Below are positions 47,855 through 56,979 of a stretch of DNA of 64,000 bases, in pieces. This stretch comes from an uncultured Pseudomonadota bacterium (lineage in GTDB: Bacteria; Pseudomonadota; Gammaproteobacteria; Steroidobacterales; Steroidobacteraceae), in NCBI GenBank assembly GCA_903832085.1, contig CAIKZZ010000001.1, positions 124,001 to 188,000 on the forward strand, given 5' to 3'. Below the pieces are notes generated by a model. It saw only the letters and a program-made list of their open reading frames with translations, was not told where the DNA came from and made no database searches. Each line of letters begins with the position of its first letter. The stretch's first letter is position 1. A program made the translations under genes and the position numbers.

Positions 47855-47873
47855 TAGTCAGTATTGCTTACTA
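47855..47873. promoter_or_regulatory. Candidate operator upstream of the marR-emrAB operon
   Basis: TAGTCAGTATTGCTTACTA is a 19-base imperfect palindrome, with the outer TAGT/ACTA and inner positions matching and two mismatches per arm. It ends seven bases before the MarR start codon and would cover the ribosome-binding site, which suits autorepression. Possible -35 (TTTCAA, 47818) and -10 (GATAAA, 47840) elements lie just upstream. Confidence 0.4.
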
Positions 47874-47880
47874 GTTTCCT

Positions 47881-48327
47881 ATGCCCAATAAAACTGCTGC
47901 GTCTGCGACGACCCTTGGCTACATGCTGGTCGATGTCGTTCGACTGTTACGCAAAGACTTTCATGCGCGTGCGATCGGTCTCAAAGTAACGCCGGCGTTA
48001 GCACGACTACTGCTGCATGTCAGCCGCACGCCAGGCGCACGACAACAAGAGCTCGCAGCTCGCCTCGAAGTCACGCCCGCCACATTAGGCCGTATGGTTG
48101 ATCGGTTAGTCGCCCGTGGCTATGTACGCCGGGCGGCTGATCCAAAGGATCGTCGAGCATTTAGAGTCTTTGTCGCGCCACAGGGAAAGCCTCTAGTCAG
48201 CCGCATGGAACAAGTGGCTGGACTCACAAAGAGCCGGGCCACGCGTGGCCTCAGCGCGGAAGATCAGGGGCAGCTTCTAAAATCCCTACAAACAATGTGC
48301 GACAACCTAAGTCGCAGGAGTATTTGA
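47881..48327 (+). CDS. MarR-family transcriptional regulator
   Basis: A 148-residue winged-helix regulator. The recognition region is ELAARLEVTPATLGRMVDRLVARGYVRRAADPKDRRAF, in which the DxRxxxxxLT-like wing motif appears as DPKDRRAFRVFV. MarR proteins dimerise and are released from DNA by small phenolic or drug-like ligands. The next two genes encode an EmrAB-type pump and start one base after this stop, so this protein probably represses the whole operon through the palindrome at 47855-47873. Confidence 0.88.
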   Translation: MPNKTAASATTLGYMLVDVVRLLRKDFHARAIGLKVTPALARLLLHVSRTPGARQQELAARLEVTPATLGRMVDRLVARGYVRRAADPKDRRAFRVFVAPQGKPLVSRMEQVAGLTKSRATRGLSAEDQGQLLKSLQTMCDNLSRRSI

Positions 48328-48328
48328 G

Positions 48329-49375
48329 TTGGAAACTGTCAGCTTATCGCGCTCACAAGGACCAAGAATTATTCTGTTATGGGGGTTACCAACCATAGTG
48401 TTGGCAGTATGCCTATATCTATACGGCACGTCAGGTCGCTACGCCGCTACGGACAATGCCTATATTCGCCAAGATCATGTTGACGTAATTGCGCAGGTTT
48501 CAGCAAATGTCAGCAGCGTTTTAGTGACTGAGAACTCGCCGGTCGTCGCAGATCAAGTCATCCTCACACTTGATGACTCGGCACAAAAAATAGCTATGGC
48601 AGCTGCAGACGCAAAGCTAGCATCAGCGCGTGCGGAAGTTCGCGCGTTGCAGGCTGCATATCGTGAAAAAACTGGGGAATTGGCTGTAGCGAAACGCGCT
48701 GCAGAGTTTTCTGACCGCGACCTCAAGCGACAAAAAGAGCTTGCGGAGCGCAAACTCATATCCATAGCTGCACTCGACAGTACAGATCGGGTGGCAGAAA
48801 TAACGAATGGAAGCATTGCCGTATTAAAGCTGCAGATGGAGCAAACTGTGGCGCGCCTCGGTGGTCGTGTCGATCTCGACGTTGACAGCTACCCAGGTGT
48901 ACGCAGCGCACTGGCAGAACTTTCGCGAGCACAACTCGATCTAGCACATACGGTTGTAAAATCACCCCAAGCCGGCTTCGTCAGTCATTTGCCGAAGGTG
49001 GGCAACCGGCTTGATCTTGGACGCCCAGCTTGCGCCATTATTGTTGCTGACAGCCTCTCGGTAGAGGCAAACTTCAAAGAAACTGATCTGGAGTGGGTCC
49101 GCCCTGGACAGACTGTACAAATTGATGTCGATACCTTTAGTGGACACCACTGGTCTGGCCACGTTGATAGTATTGCCCAAGCAACTGGCGCTAGCTTCTC
49201 ATTGCTTCCAGCGCAAAATGCCTCTGGAAATTGGGTCAAGGTAGTGCAGAGAATTCCTGTTCGTATCAGCATTGTGACGCAAGCTGGCGATCCAACGCTA
49301 CGCGATGGTATGAGCGCATTAGTGTCAATTGACACAGGCGGACATACACATTTTGATCGCTGGCTTGGTCACTAA
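48329..49375 (+). CDS. emrA: EmrA-type periplasmic adaptor of a multidrug efflux pump
   Basis: A 348-residue HlyD/EmrA membrane-fusion protein with one N-terminal transmembrane helix (about residues 11-30), a lipoyl-like hairpin domain whose first half contains DNAYIRQDHVDVIAQVS, a helical coiled coil (about 80-190) rich in Ala, Glu and Arg, and a beta-barrel (KSPQAGFVSHL, then VEANFKETDLEWVRPGQ). It links the inner-membrane pump to an outer-membrane channel. The TTG start is supported by AGGAG eight bases upstream (48316-48320). A TolC gene is not in the window. Confidence 0.9.
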   Translation: METVSLSRSQGPRIILLWGLPTIVLAVCLYLYGTSGRYAATDNAYIRQDHVDVIAQVSANVSSVLVTENSPVVADQVILTLDDSAQKIAMAAADAKLASARAEVRALQAAYREKTGELAVAKRAAEFSDRDLKRQKELAERKLISIAALDSTDRVAEITNGSIAVLKLQMEQTVARLGGRVDLDVDSYPGVRSALAELSRAQLDLAHTVVKSPQAGFVSHLPKVGNRLDLGRPACAIIVADSLSVEANFKETDLEWVRPGQTVQIDVDTFSGHHWSGHVDSIAQATGASFSLLPAQNASGNWVKVVQRIPVRISIVTQAGDPTLRDGMSALVSIDTGGHTHFDRWLGH

Positions 49376-50933
49376 TCTCACCATCGCGGCCTCAGGTCTA
49401 CGCTCACGGTGGCTGCTCGCCGCAGCCACAGTGCTTGCAACAATTTTGTATGCAGTGGATTCGACAATCGTCAATGTCGCACTGCCGCATATGCAAGGCA
49501 GTTTGCAGGCGACGCAAGATCAAGCTGCTTGGATAGTGACCGGATACATTGTTGTAGGTGCCATTGCCACACCACTGACGGGTTGGCTAGGCGCCCGGTT
49601 TGGCCTACGGCCGGTGCTGTTGGTCTCAATCGCTGGGTTTACCGTAGGCTCAATACTCTGCGGCCTCGCCAGCGATTTGGGTCAAATGGTTGCGTTTCGC
49701 ATGATACAAGGCGCCTTCGGAGCGGCCCTTGTACCGCTTTCCCAAGTAGTACTCCTACAGGAGTTCCCTCGCTCGAGCCATGGCCGTGTAATGGCTTTAT
49801 GGGGTATCGGTGTAATGGTTGGCCCCATTCTTGGGCCCACGCTGGGCGGGTGGCTCACGGAATCCTTTTCATGGCGTTGGGCCTTTTACATAAACCTACC
49901 AATCGGCGCAATCGCGTGGCTTGCGCTGATGGCCGCAATGCCCAAGAGCAAACCACAGGGGCATCGCCCATTTGACTTGAAGGGCTTTCTATTTCTGTCT
50001 CTTTCGGTTGGACTATTCCAATTAATGTTGGACCGCGGTGAAACAAAGGACTGGTTTCAATCTGGCGAAATCATGGCAGAAGCTCTCTTCGCTGGACTAT
50101 TTCTGTACATGTTTATCGTTCACTTGCTGACCGCCAAAAATCCATTTATCGATATCCATCTGTTTCGTGACCGCAATTTTACGATTTCCTTGCTCATTCA
50201 GACGGGCATTGGCGCATTTGTCCTAAGTCCTAGCGTTCTTTTGCCAAGCTTTCTGCAGCAGCTACAAGGATATACGCCAAGCCAAGCAGGGGCGCTGATG
50301 GCTTCGCGAGGACTCGCCTCAATCGTTGCCATGGTCATCTCGGGCCGTTTGTCGAACCACATTGATCCGCGCAAACTGCTGGTCTTGGGACTCGCGGTCG
50401 TTTCACTATCCTTATGGTTAATGGCATCCTTTTCGATCGACACTCCAGAAGAACAGTTTGTGCTCGTAGGCCTATTACAGGGTTTTGGTATCCCGCTGGC
50501 GTTTCTCTCAGTTACTTTTGTAGCTTTCGCAACACTTCCTGATAGCAGCCGTACAGAGGCTGGTGTGCTACTCACTCTCGTTCGCAACATAGGCGGATCT
50601 GCTGGCATATCGATGCTTGTCGCTTTAATTGCGCGATCTGCGCAGGTCAATCAAAGCTACCTGGTTGAACATTTCACGTCATATACTACAAGTCGCTGGC
50701 AAACTATTGGCTCTCCTCCGGGGGCGAATGGAGCCACGTTCGGCATCGTCGCTGAAATCGGTCGTCAAGGACTTGCGATCGCTTATAGCAACGCCTTCAG
50801 CATTCTGGCGGCGGCCACTTTAGCTTCTATTCCACTAGTCTTCTTGCTACGACTATCACGCACAGCACTGCATAGTAAAAATGTCAACGTGTCGACTAAG
50901 AGCAATAGAACGCTACAATCACAACCCAAGTAG
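49329..50933 (+). CDS. emrB: EmrB-type MFS multidrug transporter (DHA2, 14 TM)
   Basis: A 534-residue DHA2-family proton/drug antiporter with 14 hydrophobic helices. Family motifs seen: LDSTIVNVALPHM-like VDSTIVNVALPHMQ in helix 1, ARFGLRPVLLVS between helices 2 and 3, and GPILGPTLGGWL in helix 5. It pumps hydrophobic compounds through EmrA. The start is uncertain: the TTG at 49329 lies 47 bases inside emrA, and in-frame TTG codons at 49353 and 49365 are equally possible; conserved sequence begins only near residue 28. Confidence 0.91.
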   Translation: MTQADIHILIAGLVTNLTIAASGLRSRWLLAAATVLATILYAVDSTIVNVALPHMQGSLQATQDQAAWIVTGYIVVGAIATPLTGWLGARFGLRPVLLVSIAGFTVGSILCGLASDLGQMVAFRMIQGAFGAALVPLSQVVLLQEFPRSSHGRVMALWGIGVMVGPILGPTLGGWLTESFSWRWAFYINLPIGAIAWLALMAAMPKSKPQGHRPFDLKGFLFLSLSVGLFQLMLDRGETKDWFQSGEIMAEALFAGLFLYMFIVHLLTAKNPFIDIHLFRDRNFTISLLIQTGIGAFVLSPSVLLPSFLQQLQGYTPSQAGALMASRGLASIVAMVISGRLSNHIDPRKLLVLGLAVVSLSLWLMASFSIDTPEEQFVLVGLLQGFGIPLAFLSVTFVAFATLPDSSRTEAGVLLTLVRNIGGSAGISMLVALIARSAQVNQSYLVEHFTSYTTSRWQTIGSPPGANGATFGIVAEIGRQGLAIAYSNAFSILAAATLASIPLVFLLRLSRTALHSKNVNVSTKSNRTLQSQPK

Positions 50934-50956
50934 TTACTCATGAAGGCATTTAAGCA

Positions 50957-51661
50957 ATGGGACATCTGACACTGGTTCGCCATGCTCAAGCATCTTTTTT
51001 CGGCGCATCTTACGATCAACTATCAGCGTTAGGTGAAACTCAGGCCACCGCCCTCGGTGACCACTGGGCCAGACACGGCAAGCAGTTCCAACAAGCATTC
51101 GTTGGCCCCCGTAAACGACATCGGCAGACATACGACCTTGTCAGCGCAGCCTATCAACGCCTAGGAGCCGTCTTCCCACAGGCGTCTGAACTGCCAGGGC
51201 TGGACGAGCATCATGGAGGCACGGTAATCAAGCATGCTCTCGGCCGTACTGACGCGCATACAGACTCGCTCGGTGGTCAGCTTGGTGAGGTCGAAAAAGA
51301 GCAGGCTATTTTAGAGTTTTATCGTCACTATGATCGCGTTATGCGTGAGTGGGCGCAGGGGGTTATTGAAGTCCCAGGCGTCGAGACATGGGCCTCATTC
51401 CGGGCGCGGACCCTCGAGACACTAAACCAACTCTGCAACGACATGGATGGCGGGGGCATTGTGGCCTTCACATCCGGTGGATTTATTGCATCCGCTGCAG
51501 GCTGGTTACTCGGAACTGATGAAGACCGAGTGATTGATTTATCTATTGTTCTTAAAAACACGGCTCAATGTGAAGTTAGTTGGTCGAAGCGACGGCGCAG
51601 CCTAGTGAGCTTTAATCTGTTACCACACCTACCGACAGGTGTAGGGGTCACGTCGGTTTGA
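50957..51661 (+). CDS. Histidine phosphatase superfamily protein (phosphoglycerate mutase-like)
   Basis: A 234-residue protein of the histidine phosphatase fold. The N-terminal phosphohistidine motif is intact (TLVRHAQASFFG), and the segment LDEHHGG supplies the acid residue. The second His motif, normally H-G, reads FTSGGFIA, so the second catalytic His is replaced by Ser; this variant occurs in some uncharacterised family members. It is therefore unlikely to be a classical phosphoglycerate mutase. The stop overlaps that of the convergent permease gene by 14 bases. Confidence 0.78.
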   Translation: MGHLTLVRHAQASFFGASYDQLSALGETQATALGDHWARHGKQFQQAFVGPRKRHRQTYDLVSAAYQRLGAVFPQASELPGLDEHHGGTVIKHALGRTDAHTDSLGGQLGEVEKEQAILEFYRHYDRVMREWAQGVIEVPGVETWASFRARTLETLNQLCNDMDGGGIVAFTSGGFIASAAGWLLGTDEDRVIDLSIVLKNTAQCEVSWSKRRRSLVSFNLLPHLPTGVGVTSV

Positions 51662-53066
51662 TGGTTGCAAGACTACGCGACCACCAAAGATAAAATGGTA
51701 GGCCGGCTGCCATAACCCCGACCCCTGTCAGAGCAAGTCGTGGAGTCGCAACAAATGTGTTTACGATTAACCAAATCGTCACCAGTATGAAAGCGGCAGG
51801 AACCAATGGGTACCCAAACGCACGATACGGCCGGCTAGCGTTAGGCATTTTTTTGCGAAAGACGAACAATGAGCCGGCACTTAAACCGTAAAAAAGCCAA
51901 GCTGCAAATATTACCGAATCGGTTAACAGATCATAGGATCCTGACAGCGCAAGCACGCTTCCCCAGGCCGCTTGAGCGACGATCGCGCGCACTGGAACAC
52001 GCGACTTTGGAGATACCTGTGCAAGACTTTTGAAAAAGAGTCCTTCGCGCGCCATAGCGAAAGGTATTCTGGAGTTTGCTAACACCGATGCATGCAGGGA
52101 CCCAAATGACGACATCATCAGCGCTACTGCAATAAACGTGACCGCATGCGGGCCCGCAAAGCGCATCAAAACCTCTGTAGCTACCGAAGAACTTGTAGAA
52201 ATATCGGCAATTTCAGTAGGATTAAGTACATAGAAATAAGCGATATTGACGATTACGTACAGCAGACCGACTATTAGCGTCCCACCGAAAAAAGCCAGAG
52301 GTAGATTGCGTGAGGGGTTTTTGATTTCGCCAGCAAGCGGCGTGACGTTATTCCAGCCGTCGTAGGCCCAAAGTGCGCCGAGCATCGCTGCACCAAAGCC
52401 AGCAATACCGCCGCGCGCCGTTTCGGCAACGCCCTCGCAGCGACCCCCAATTAGAGGCGCTGTGAAATGTGAAAATGCGCCCTTTGCAAATACAAATGCA
52501 CCTAATGCAACGGCAGCAACAAGAGCTACTTTGAGTACCGTAAGTACTATGGCGGCACGCCCTCCGGTCACTACTGGACGGCAGTTTACTAGAGCGACAA
52601 TCCAAATCGCGGCCAAAGCGACAACGGTAAGTCCGTTTAAACGCAATGAGACGCCCCTGACGGTTAGTTGAATAACATTCACTTCGAGACCGCCGCCAAA
52701 AGCAACGTTTAAAAAAATTGCTACACCGACGGCTAAGGCGGCCTGTGAGCCAGCTCGCGCAACCGTAAAAAATGTCCACCCATATAAGAAGCCAGTTAAA
52801 CGACCATAAGCACGACGCAAGAAAACATAGTCGCCACCTGCCTCGGGAATCATTGCTGCAACTTCAGCGTATGAGAAGGTTCCTGCCAGAGACAATAATC
52901 CGGCGGCTATCCATACCAGCAACACGGTAGACGCACTGCCAACATTACAAGTCATGACACGTGTCTTTAGAAAAACGCCTGTACCAATCATATTTGCGAC
53001 ATTAATCGCAATTGCGGCCGTCAACCCTAGGCCTCGAACTAATTCATTGCGCGCAACACCAGTCAT
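51648..53066 (-). CDS. APC-family amino acid permease
   Basis: A 472-residue transporter with 12 hydrophobic helices. The first helix contains the unwound substrate motif NMIGTGVF; EAGGDYVFLRRAYG follows helix 2-3 and YDGWNNVTPLAGEIKNPSRNLP lies at helix 6, as in L-type amino acid transporters (here summarised as G-A-L-W-A-Y-D-G-W). The substrate is probably a neutral or cationic amino acid. I chose the ATG at 53066, which overlaps the stop of the cyclo-ligase gene by four bases; the frame stays open to 53129. Confidence 0.88.
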   Translation of the reverse strand: MTGVARNELVRGLGLTAAIAINVANMIGTGVFLKTRVMTCNVGSASTVLLVWIAAGLLSLAGTFSYAEVAAMIPEAGGDYVFLRRAYGRLTGFLYGWTFFTVARAGSQAALAVGVAIFLNVAFGGGLEVNVIQLTVRGVSLRLNGLTVVALAAIWIVALVNCRPVVTGGRAAIVLTVLKVALVAAVALGAFVFAKGAFSHFTAPLIGGRCEGVAETARGGIAGFGAAMLGALWAYDGWNNVTPLAGEIKNPSRNLPLAFFGGTLIVGLLYVIVNIAYFYVLNPTEIADISTSSSVATEVLMRFAGPHAVTFIAVALMMSSFGSLHASVLANSRIPFAMAREGLFFKSLAQVSPKSRVPVRAIVAQAAWGSVLALSGSYDLLTDSVIFAAWLFYGLSAGSLFVFRKKMPNASRPYRAFGYPLVPAAFILVTIWLIVNTFVATPRLALTGVGVMAAGLPFYLWWSRSLATIKPT

Positions 53067-53740
53067 GATGTAGTTTTTCCTATGGGCAGAAGTCGCTGCC
53101 TTGCCAGATCGATAGAAAGGCGCTGACACTCATCGGTAGAGATCGCTTTGAGGCCGCCCGATGGGGTCGCACTTTCAATACCACTCTCGGTGACCACAAA
53201 GTCCATCAAAATGTCGTGGGCCTGTGGGTATGTGGTAGGAACACGCGATAACTCAAACGCATGCGCAATCGTAATAGGACGTGGGTTTAGCGCCGCAAGT
53301 GTTCGGTCGAAAAACCCACCCCCATATCCGAGACGGTCGCCAGCACGCCCAATACCTACAGGCGGTACGAGTAAGACGTCCGGCCGGATGGGGAAATGCT
53401 TCGTCGGTATTGGAATCCCGTAGGCACCAGCCTCCATTGTATCTCCTGGGACCCACTGCAGAAATTCCAGTGGCTGGCCCTTCGCAACGACCACTGGTAC
53501 AGCCAACCTGACACCAATGGAGTGCAACCGGGCTGCATACGGGCGCGCGTCAAACTCAGCCTGGAAGGGCCAACAGAAAGCGACTACCCAGGGATATTCG
53601 AAACGAAAGGCTGCAAAAAGAGTGGCCTCAATTGCCGCACTCCAGCGCGCCCTATCCTCAGGGGTCGCAGCTTGCCGTATCTCGAGTAAGCGCTGACGCT
53701 GCGCTTTACGCCACTCTGCAAGTTCCGGAGTCAACGACAT
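53063..53740 (-). CDS. 5-formyltetrahydrofolate cyclo-ligase
   Basis: A 225-residue enzyme (YgfA/FAU1 family) that uses ATP to turn 5-formyltetrahydrofolate into 5,10-methenyltetrahydrofolate. The substrate-binding motif LGYGGGFFDRTLA is near residue 137, with the preceding PPVGIGRAGDR loop. A tail of about 35 residues follows the normal end of the domain (after VVTESGIE) and is not recognised. A 6S RNA gene commonly lies upstream of this gene in proteobacteria, but only 43 bases separate it from the next gene here, so there is none at this site. Confidence 0.9.
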   Translation of the reverse strand: MSLTPELAEWRKAQRQRLLEIRQAATPEDRARWSAAIEATLFAAFRFEYPWVVAFCWPFQAEFDARPYAARLHSIGVRLAVPVVVAKGQPLEFLQWVPGDTMEAGAYGIPIPTKHFPIRPDVLLVPPVGIGRAGDRLGYGGGFFDRTLAALNPRPITIAHAFELSRVPTTYPQAHDILMDFVVTESGIESATPSGGLKAISTDECQRLSIDLARQRLLPIGKTTS

Positions 53741-53783
53741 AGGCTACCTCAGATCACCATACTAGCGGCGCGTACGCAGCCTG

Positions 53784-56285
53784 TCAGTGCCCACGTAGGG
53801 CCATGGAAGGCGGGCTAGACACTACAGACCGAGTTGCGAGCAGCCCAATCATTCCAACGAGCAAGCCACCGCCACCACCGCCTAAAATCCACAAAGCCCC
53901 GCTGAAATGATAGGCAACGCCTAGTAAGTGCTTGGCAATGAACCAACCTGCAATACCTGCAGCGCCGGCTGCGAGTACCCCAGCTAAGGCTCCAATCACT
54001 GCAAACTCAACTGCCACGGCCGTCAGTAATGTCCGCCTGCTGGCTCCTAGTGCTCTAACAATCGCCGCCTCATATAGGCGCGCATCACGACTGCCTTCCA
54101 AGGCACTAAGCAACACCATCACTCCTGCCAAAACCGTGAACACGAAAACGTATTGCACCGCTAGCGCCGCGCGCTCCATCAATCCGCGAATTTGGTCAAC
54201 GATTTTACCCACATCCAAAACGGTAATATTTGGGAATGCACGGGCAACATGACTGAGCCCCTTACGCCCCTCATGCGTCACATAAAAGCTCGTCATAAAT
54301 GTGCCGGTCATCGAATCAAGCACGCCGGGCGGAAAGACCAGAAAGAAGTTTGGTCTAAAACCATCCCAACGCACCTTACGAATGCTGGTGACTGGCGCAT
54401 TGACCGTTTCGCCCGCCACATCAAATGTCAGGACATCGTTTAATTTAAGCCCTAGCTCATCCTTGAACTCCGTTGCCACTGATACTTGGGGGGAGCTCTG
54501 CGAATTGTCGTTCCACCATGCCCCAGCAGTCACCTGATTATCCAGAGGTAGTTTAGAAGACCAGCTCAGATTTTGCTCACGCTCGACAAACGCGCGGCCA
54601 CGCTCAGTGAGTGCACGCGGCTGACTTTGCATCGAAATACCATTGATTGCAACGAGCCGCGCTCGTACCCACGGAGCATAGGCCGGTAACGAAACTCCAT
54701 AAGATGCAAGCATTTCGTTTAGGGGCGTGATTTGTGTTTCTGAAATATTGAAAAGGAAGTGATTTGGGGTGTCCCTCGGCAGACTACGCTGCCAATCGCT
54801 CACAAGTTCACCACGAATCACTGAGAGTAATAAGAGCGCTGCGAAACCAAGGCCGAATGCTGCAATATGAACAACGCTTTCGCCACCACGCCGCCCGATG
54901 TTACTAATCCCGTACCGCCAGGCAACTCCTGCGACGCCGCGGACTTTGGTTGTCATCCTCACGAACAATGTACCTGCCAATCCAAAGATGACTGCCACAC
55001 AAAATAGGCCACATAGGGCATATCCGATTAAGAGCCAGTCGCGCACAAGCAGATAAGACACTACAGAAAACGCCAGCAAAGGCGAAGAATAATTAATTAA
55101 GCTGCTTAAAGGGGCAGGTTCCAATGTTTGGCGCAGTACTCGCGCCGGTGGTGTGTTTCGCAAGCGCAAGAGTGGCGGCAGCGCAAACCCGAGCAGCGTA
55201 ATCAATGCTACCGCAAGCCCAAGCCCAGCAGTTGCCACCCGGGGCGGTGGCATCGAGGTCGGGATCAAATCCTGCATGAGCCACATGAGACCACTTTGAG
55301 CCATCCATCCAAACACGATTCCGACGATCGCTCCAATGAACGCAGTCACAAATAGTTGCAGGGCTGTGACATAAAACACAAACCGTTGAGTCGCTCCCAG
55401 AGACTTCATAAGTGCAATCGTACTCATTTGACGCTGCGAGTAGCGTCGTGCAGTTAATGCAACTGCTATCGCTGCAAGTAACAGCGTTGACAGAGAAGCT
55501 AATTGGAGAAAGCGGGTGGCGCGCTCAAGTGTGCGCTGCAGCTGTTCGCTAGACTCACTGACGGCAACCAACCGTTCAGATGCACTCTTGTATGTGTGCA
55601 ACCAGGTCTGAAATTGTGCGATGTCATGTGCGGCTCCAGCATAAAGCAGCGTCCAGGTCGCACGACTCCCATCAAGTAGCAAGTGAGTATTTGGAATGTC
55701 GCTCTCAGCGAGCAAGAGAGTTGGCGCAAGAGCTGAAAACATGGTGCCTTGATCAGGTCTATAGGCCAAGACATGTGTGATCCGGACGCTAAGACTACCA
55801 ACGCGAATGGAAGCGCCTAGCGGAATCCCAAGCAAACCCAGTATCCGAGCATCGGCCCATGCTTCACCTGGCTGGGGTAGCTCCATAGTGGCGATTCCAA
55901 GCCCTTCCAAGTCATTGGCGATACGCAAAGTGCCACGCAATGGATAGCCGTCACTGACACCAACGATGCTCGTGAGCTGACTGGTTTCGCCATTAAATAA
56001 AACTGTTGAAAAACTTGTCGTACGAGCTACACGAAGTCCTAGCTCGTGCGCTTTGGCTGTGTAGCTATTGTTAATCTCTAATGGACGACCAGATTCAAGG
56101 CGCAGATCTGCCGCCAAGACCTCTGCTGCTTGCTGCATAAATGCATCAGAGACACGTGATGTAAAAAAAGCGACAGCAGTCACAGCTGTGACTGCCACTA
56201 CGATGGCTGCAAAGAGAATCTTAAGTTCACCAGCACGGGCTTCGCGCCCGAGCGCTTTGAGAGCAAAAACCACCATTGGTATCAC
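53784..56285 (-). CDS. FtsX-family ABC transporter permease (YbbP type)
   Basis: An 833-residue permease with ten hydrophobic helices arranged in two FtsX-like modules: a first helix at about residues 20-45, then a large periplasmic region, then three helices near 265-375, and the same pattern repeated towards the C-terminus (about 690-825). The conserved LMKSLGATQRFVF and RALGASRRTLL segments are the cytoplasmic coupling loops. It pairs with the ATPase encoded just upstream (4-base overlap). Substrate unknown; relatives (LolCDE, MacB, YbbAP) extract lipids or act on the cell envelope. Confidence 0.88.
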   Translation of the reverse strand: MIPMVVFALKALGREARAGELKILFAAIVVAVTAVTAVAFFTSRVSDAFMQQAAEVLAADLRLESGRPLEINNSYTAKAHELGLRVARTTSFSTVLFNGETSQLTSIVGVSDGYPLRGTLRIANDLEGLGIATMELPQPGEAWADARILGLLGIPLGASIRVGSLSVRITHVLAYRPDQGTMFSALAPTLLLAESDIPNTHLLLDGSRATWTLLYAGAAHDIAQFQTWLHTYKSASERLVAVSESSEQLQRTLERATRFLQLASLSTLLLAAIAVALTARRYSQRQMSTIALMKSLGATQRFVFYVTALQLFVTAFIGAIVGIVFGWMAQSGLMWLMQDLIPTSMPPPRVATAGLGLAVALITLLGFALPPLLRLRNTPPARVLRQTLEPAPLSSLINYSSPLLAFSVVSYLLVRDWLLIGYALCGLFCVAVIFGLAGTLFVRMTTKVRGVAGVAWRYGISNIGRRGGESVVHIAAFGLGFAALLLLSVIRGELVSDWQRSLPRDTPNHFLFNISETQITPLNEMLASYGVSLPAYAPWVRARLVAINGISMQSQPRALTERGRAFVEREQNLSWSSKLPLDNQVTAGAWWNDNSQSSPQVSVATEFKDELGLKLNDVLTFDVAGETVNAPVTSIRKVRWDGFRPNFFLVFPPGVLDSMTGTFMTSFYVTHEGRKGLSHVARAFPNITVLDVGKIVDQIRGLMERAALAVQYVFVFTVLAGVMVLLSALEGSRDARLYEAAIVRALGASRRTLLTAVAVEFAVIGALAGVLAAGAAGIAGWFIAKHLLGVAYHFSGALWILGGGGGGLLVGMIGLLATRSVVSSPPSMALRGH

Positions 56286-56962
56286 CGTAACCTCAGATCG
56301 CTCAGCAAATGCCCAGAGTCGAGCTCAATGAGACGCTTGCAGCGCTGAGCAACACTACGATCGTGCGTGACGAGCACAAGCGTCGTGTTTGTGGACTCGT
56401 TGAGACTAAAAAGCAGGTCGGCTATCTTAGATCCTGTGGTGGTATCCAGGTTTCCAGTTGGCTCATCTGCAAACAAGATCACTGGTTTATTGACGAAAGC
56501 ACGTGCAATCGCGACACGTTGCTGCTCACCCCCAGACAGCTGGCTCGGATAATGGTTTGCACGAGCCTCTAAGCCGACAGCACTTAAAGCCGCACGGGCT
56601 TTCGCTTTCGCACCCGTGACGGCAGTGAGCTCTAGCGGCAGCATGACATTCTCAAGTGCCGTTAGAGACTGCACTAGATGAAATGCTTGGAAAACAAAAC
56701 CAACGCTGCGTGAACGAACGGCGGCACGGCCATCCTCATCAAGCCCTGTTATCTCTTGGCCATCCAACCAGACCTGCCCGCTAGAGGGCGTGTCGAGACC
56801 TGCCAAAATGGCAAGTAGAGTTGACTTGCCAGCACCTGAAGCCCCAACGACGGCCACTGAATCACCGCCGTTCATGGCGAAACTAATATCGTGCACAATG
56901 GTCAGGACGCCTTCTGGGCTGCTAACCTGCTTGCTGACTTTACGCGCCTCAAGTACCGTCAC
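56282..56962 (-). CDS. ABC transporter ATPase (YbbA/LolD type)
   Basis: A 226-residue ATPase with Walker A GASGAGKSTLL near residue 40, signature LSGGEQQRVAIARAF, Walker B ILFADEPTGNLD and switch VTHD. It belongs to the MacB/LolD family and drives the adjacent FtsX-type permease, with which it overlaps by four bases. The gene is divergent from tesA with 17 bases between the starts, which is the conserved tesA-ybbA-ybbP arrangement of gammaproteobacteria. The two starts leave no room for two separate full promoters. Confidence 0.93.
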   Translation of the reverse strand: MTVLEARKVSKQVSSPEGVLTIVHDISFAMNGGDSVAVVGASGAGKSTLLAILAGLDTPSSGQVWLDGQEITGLDEDGRAAVRSRSVGFVFQAFHLVQSLTALENVMLPLELTAVTGAKAKARAALSAVGLEARANHYPSQLSGGEQQRVAIARAFVNKPVILFADEPTGNLDTTTGSKIADLLFSLNESTNTTLVLVTHDRSVAQRCKRLIELDSGHLLSDLRLR

Positions 56963-56979
56963 AGGTATCCTCTCCAGTG

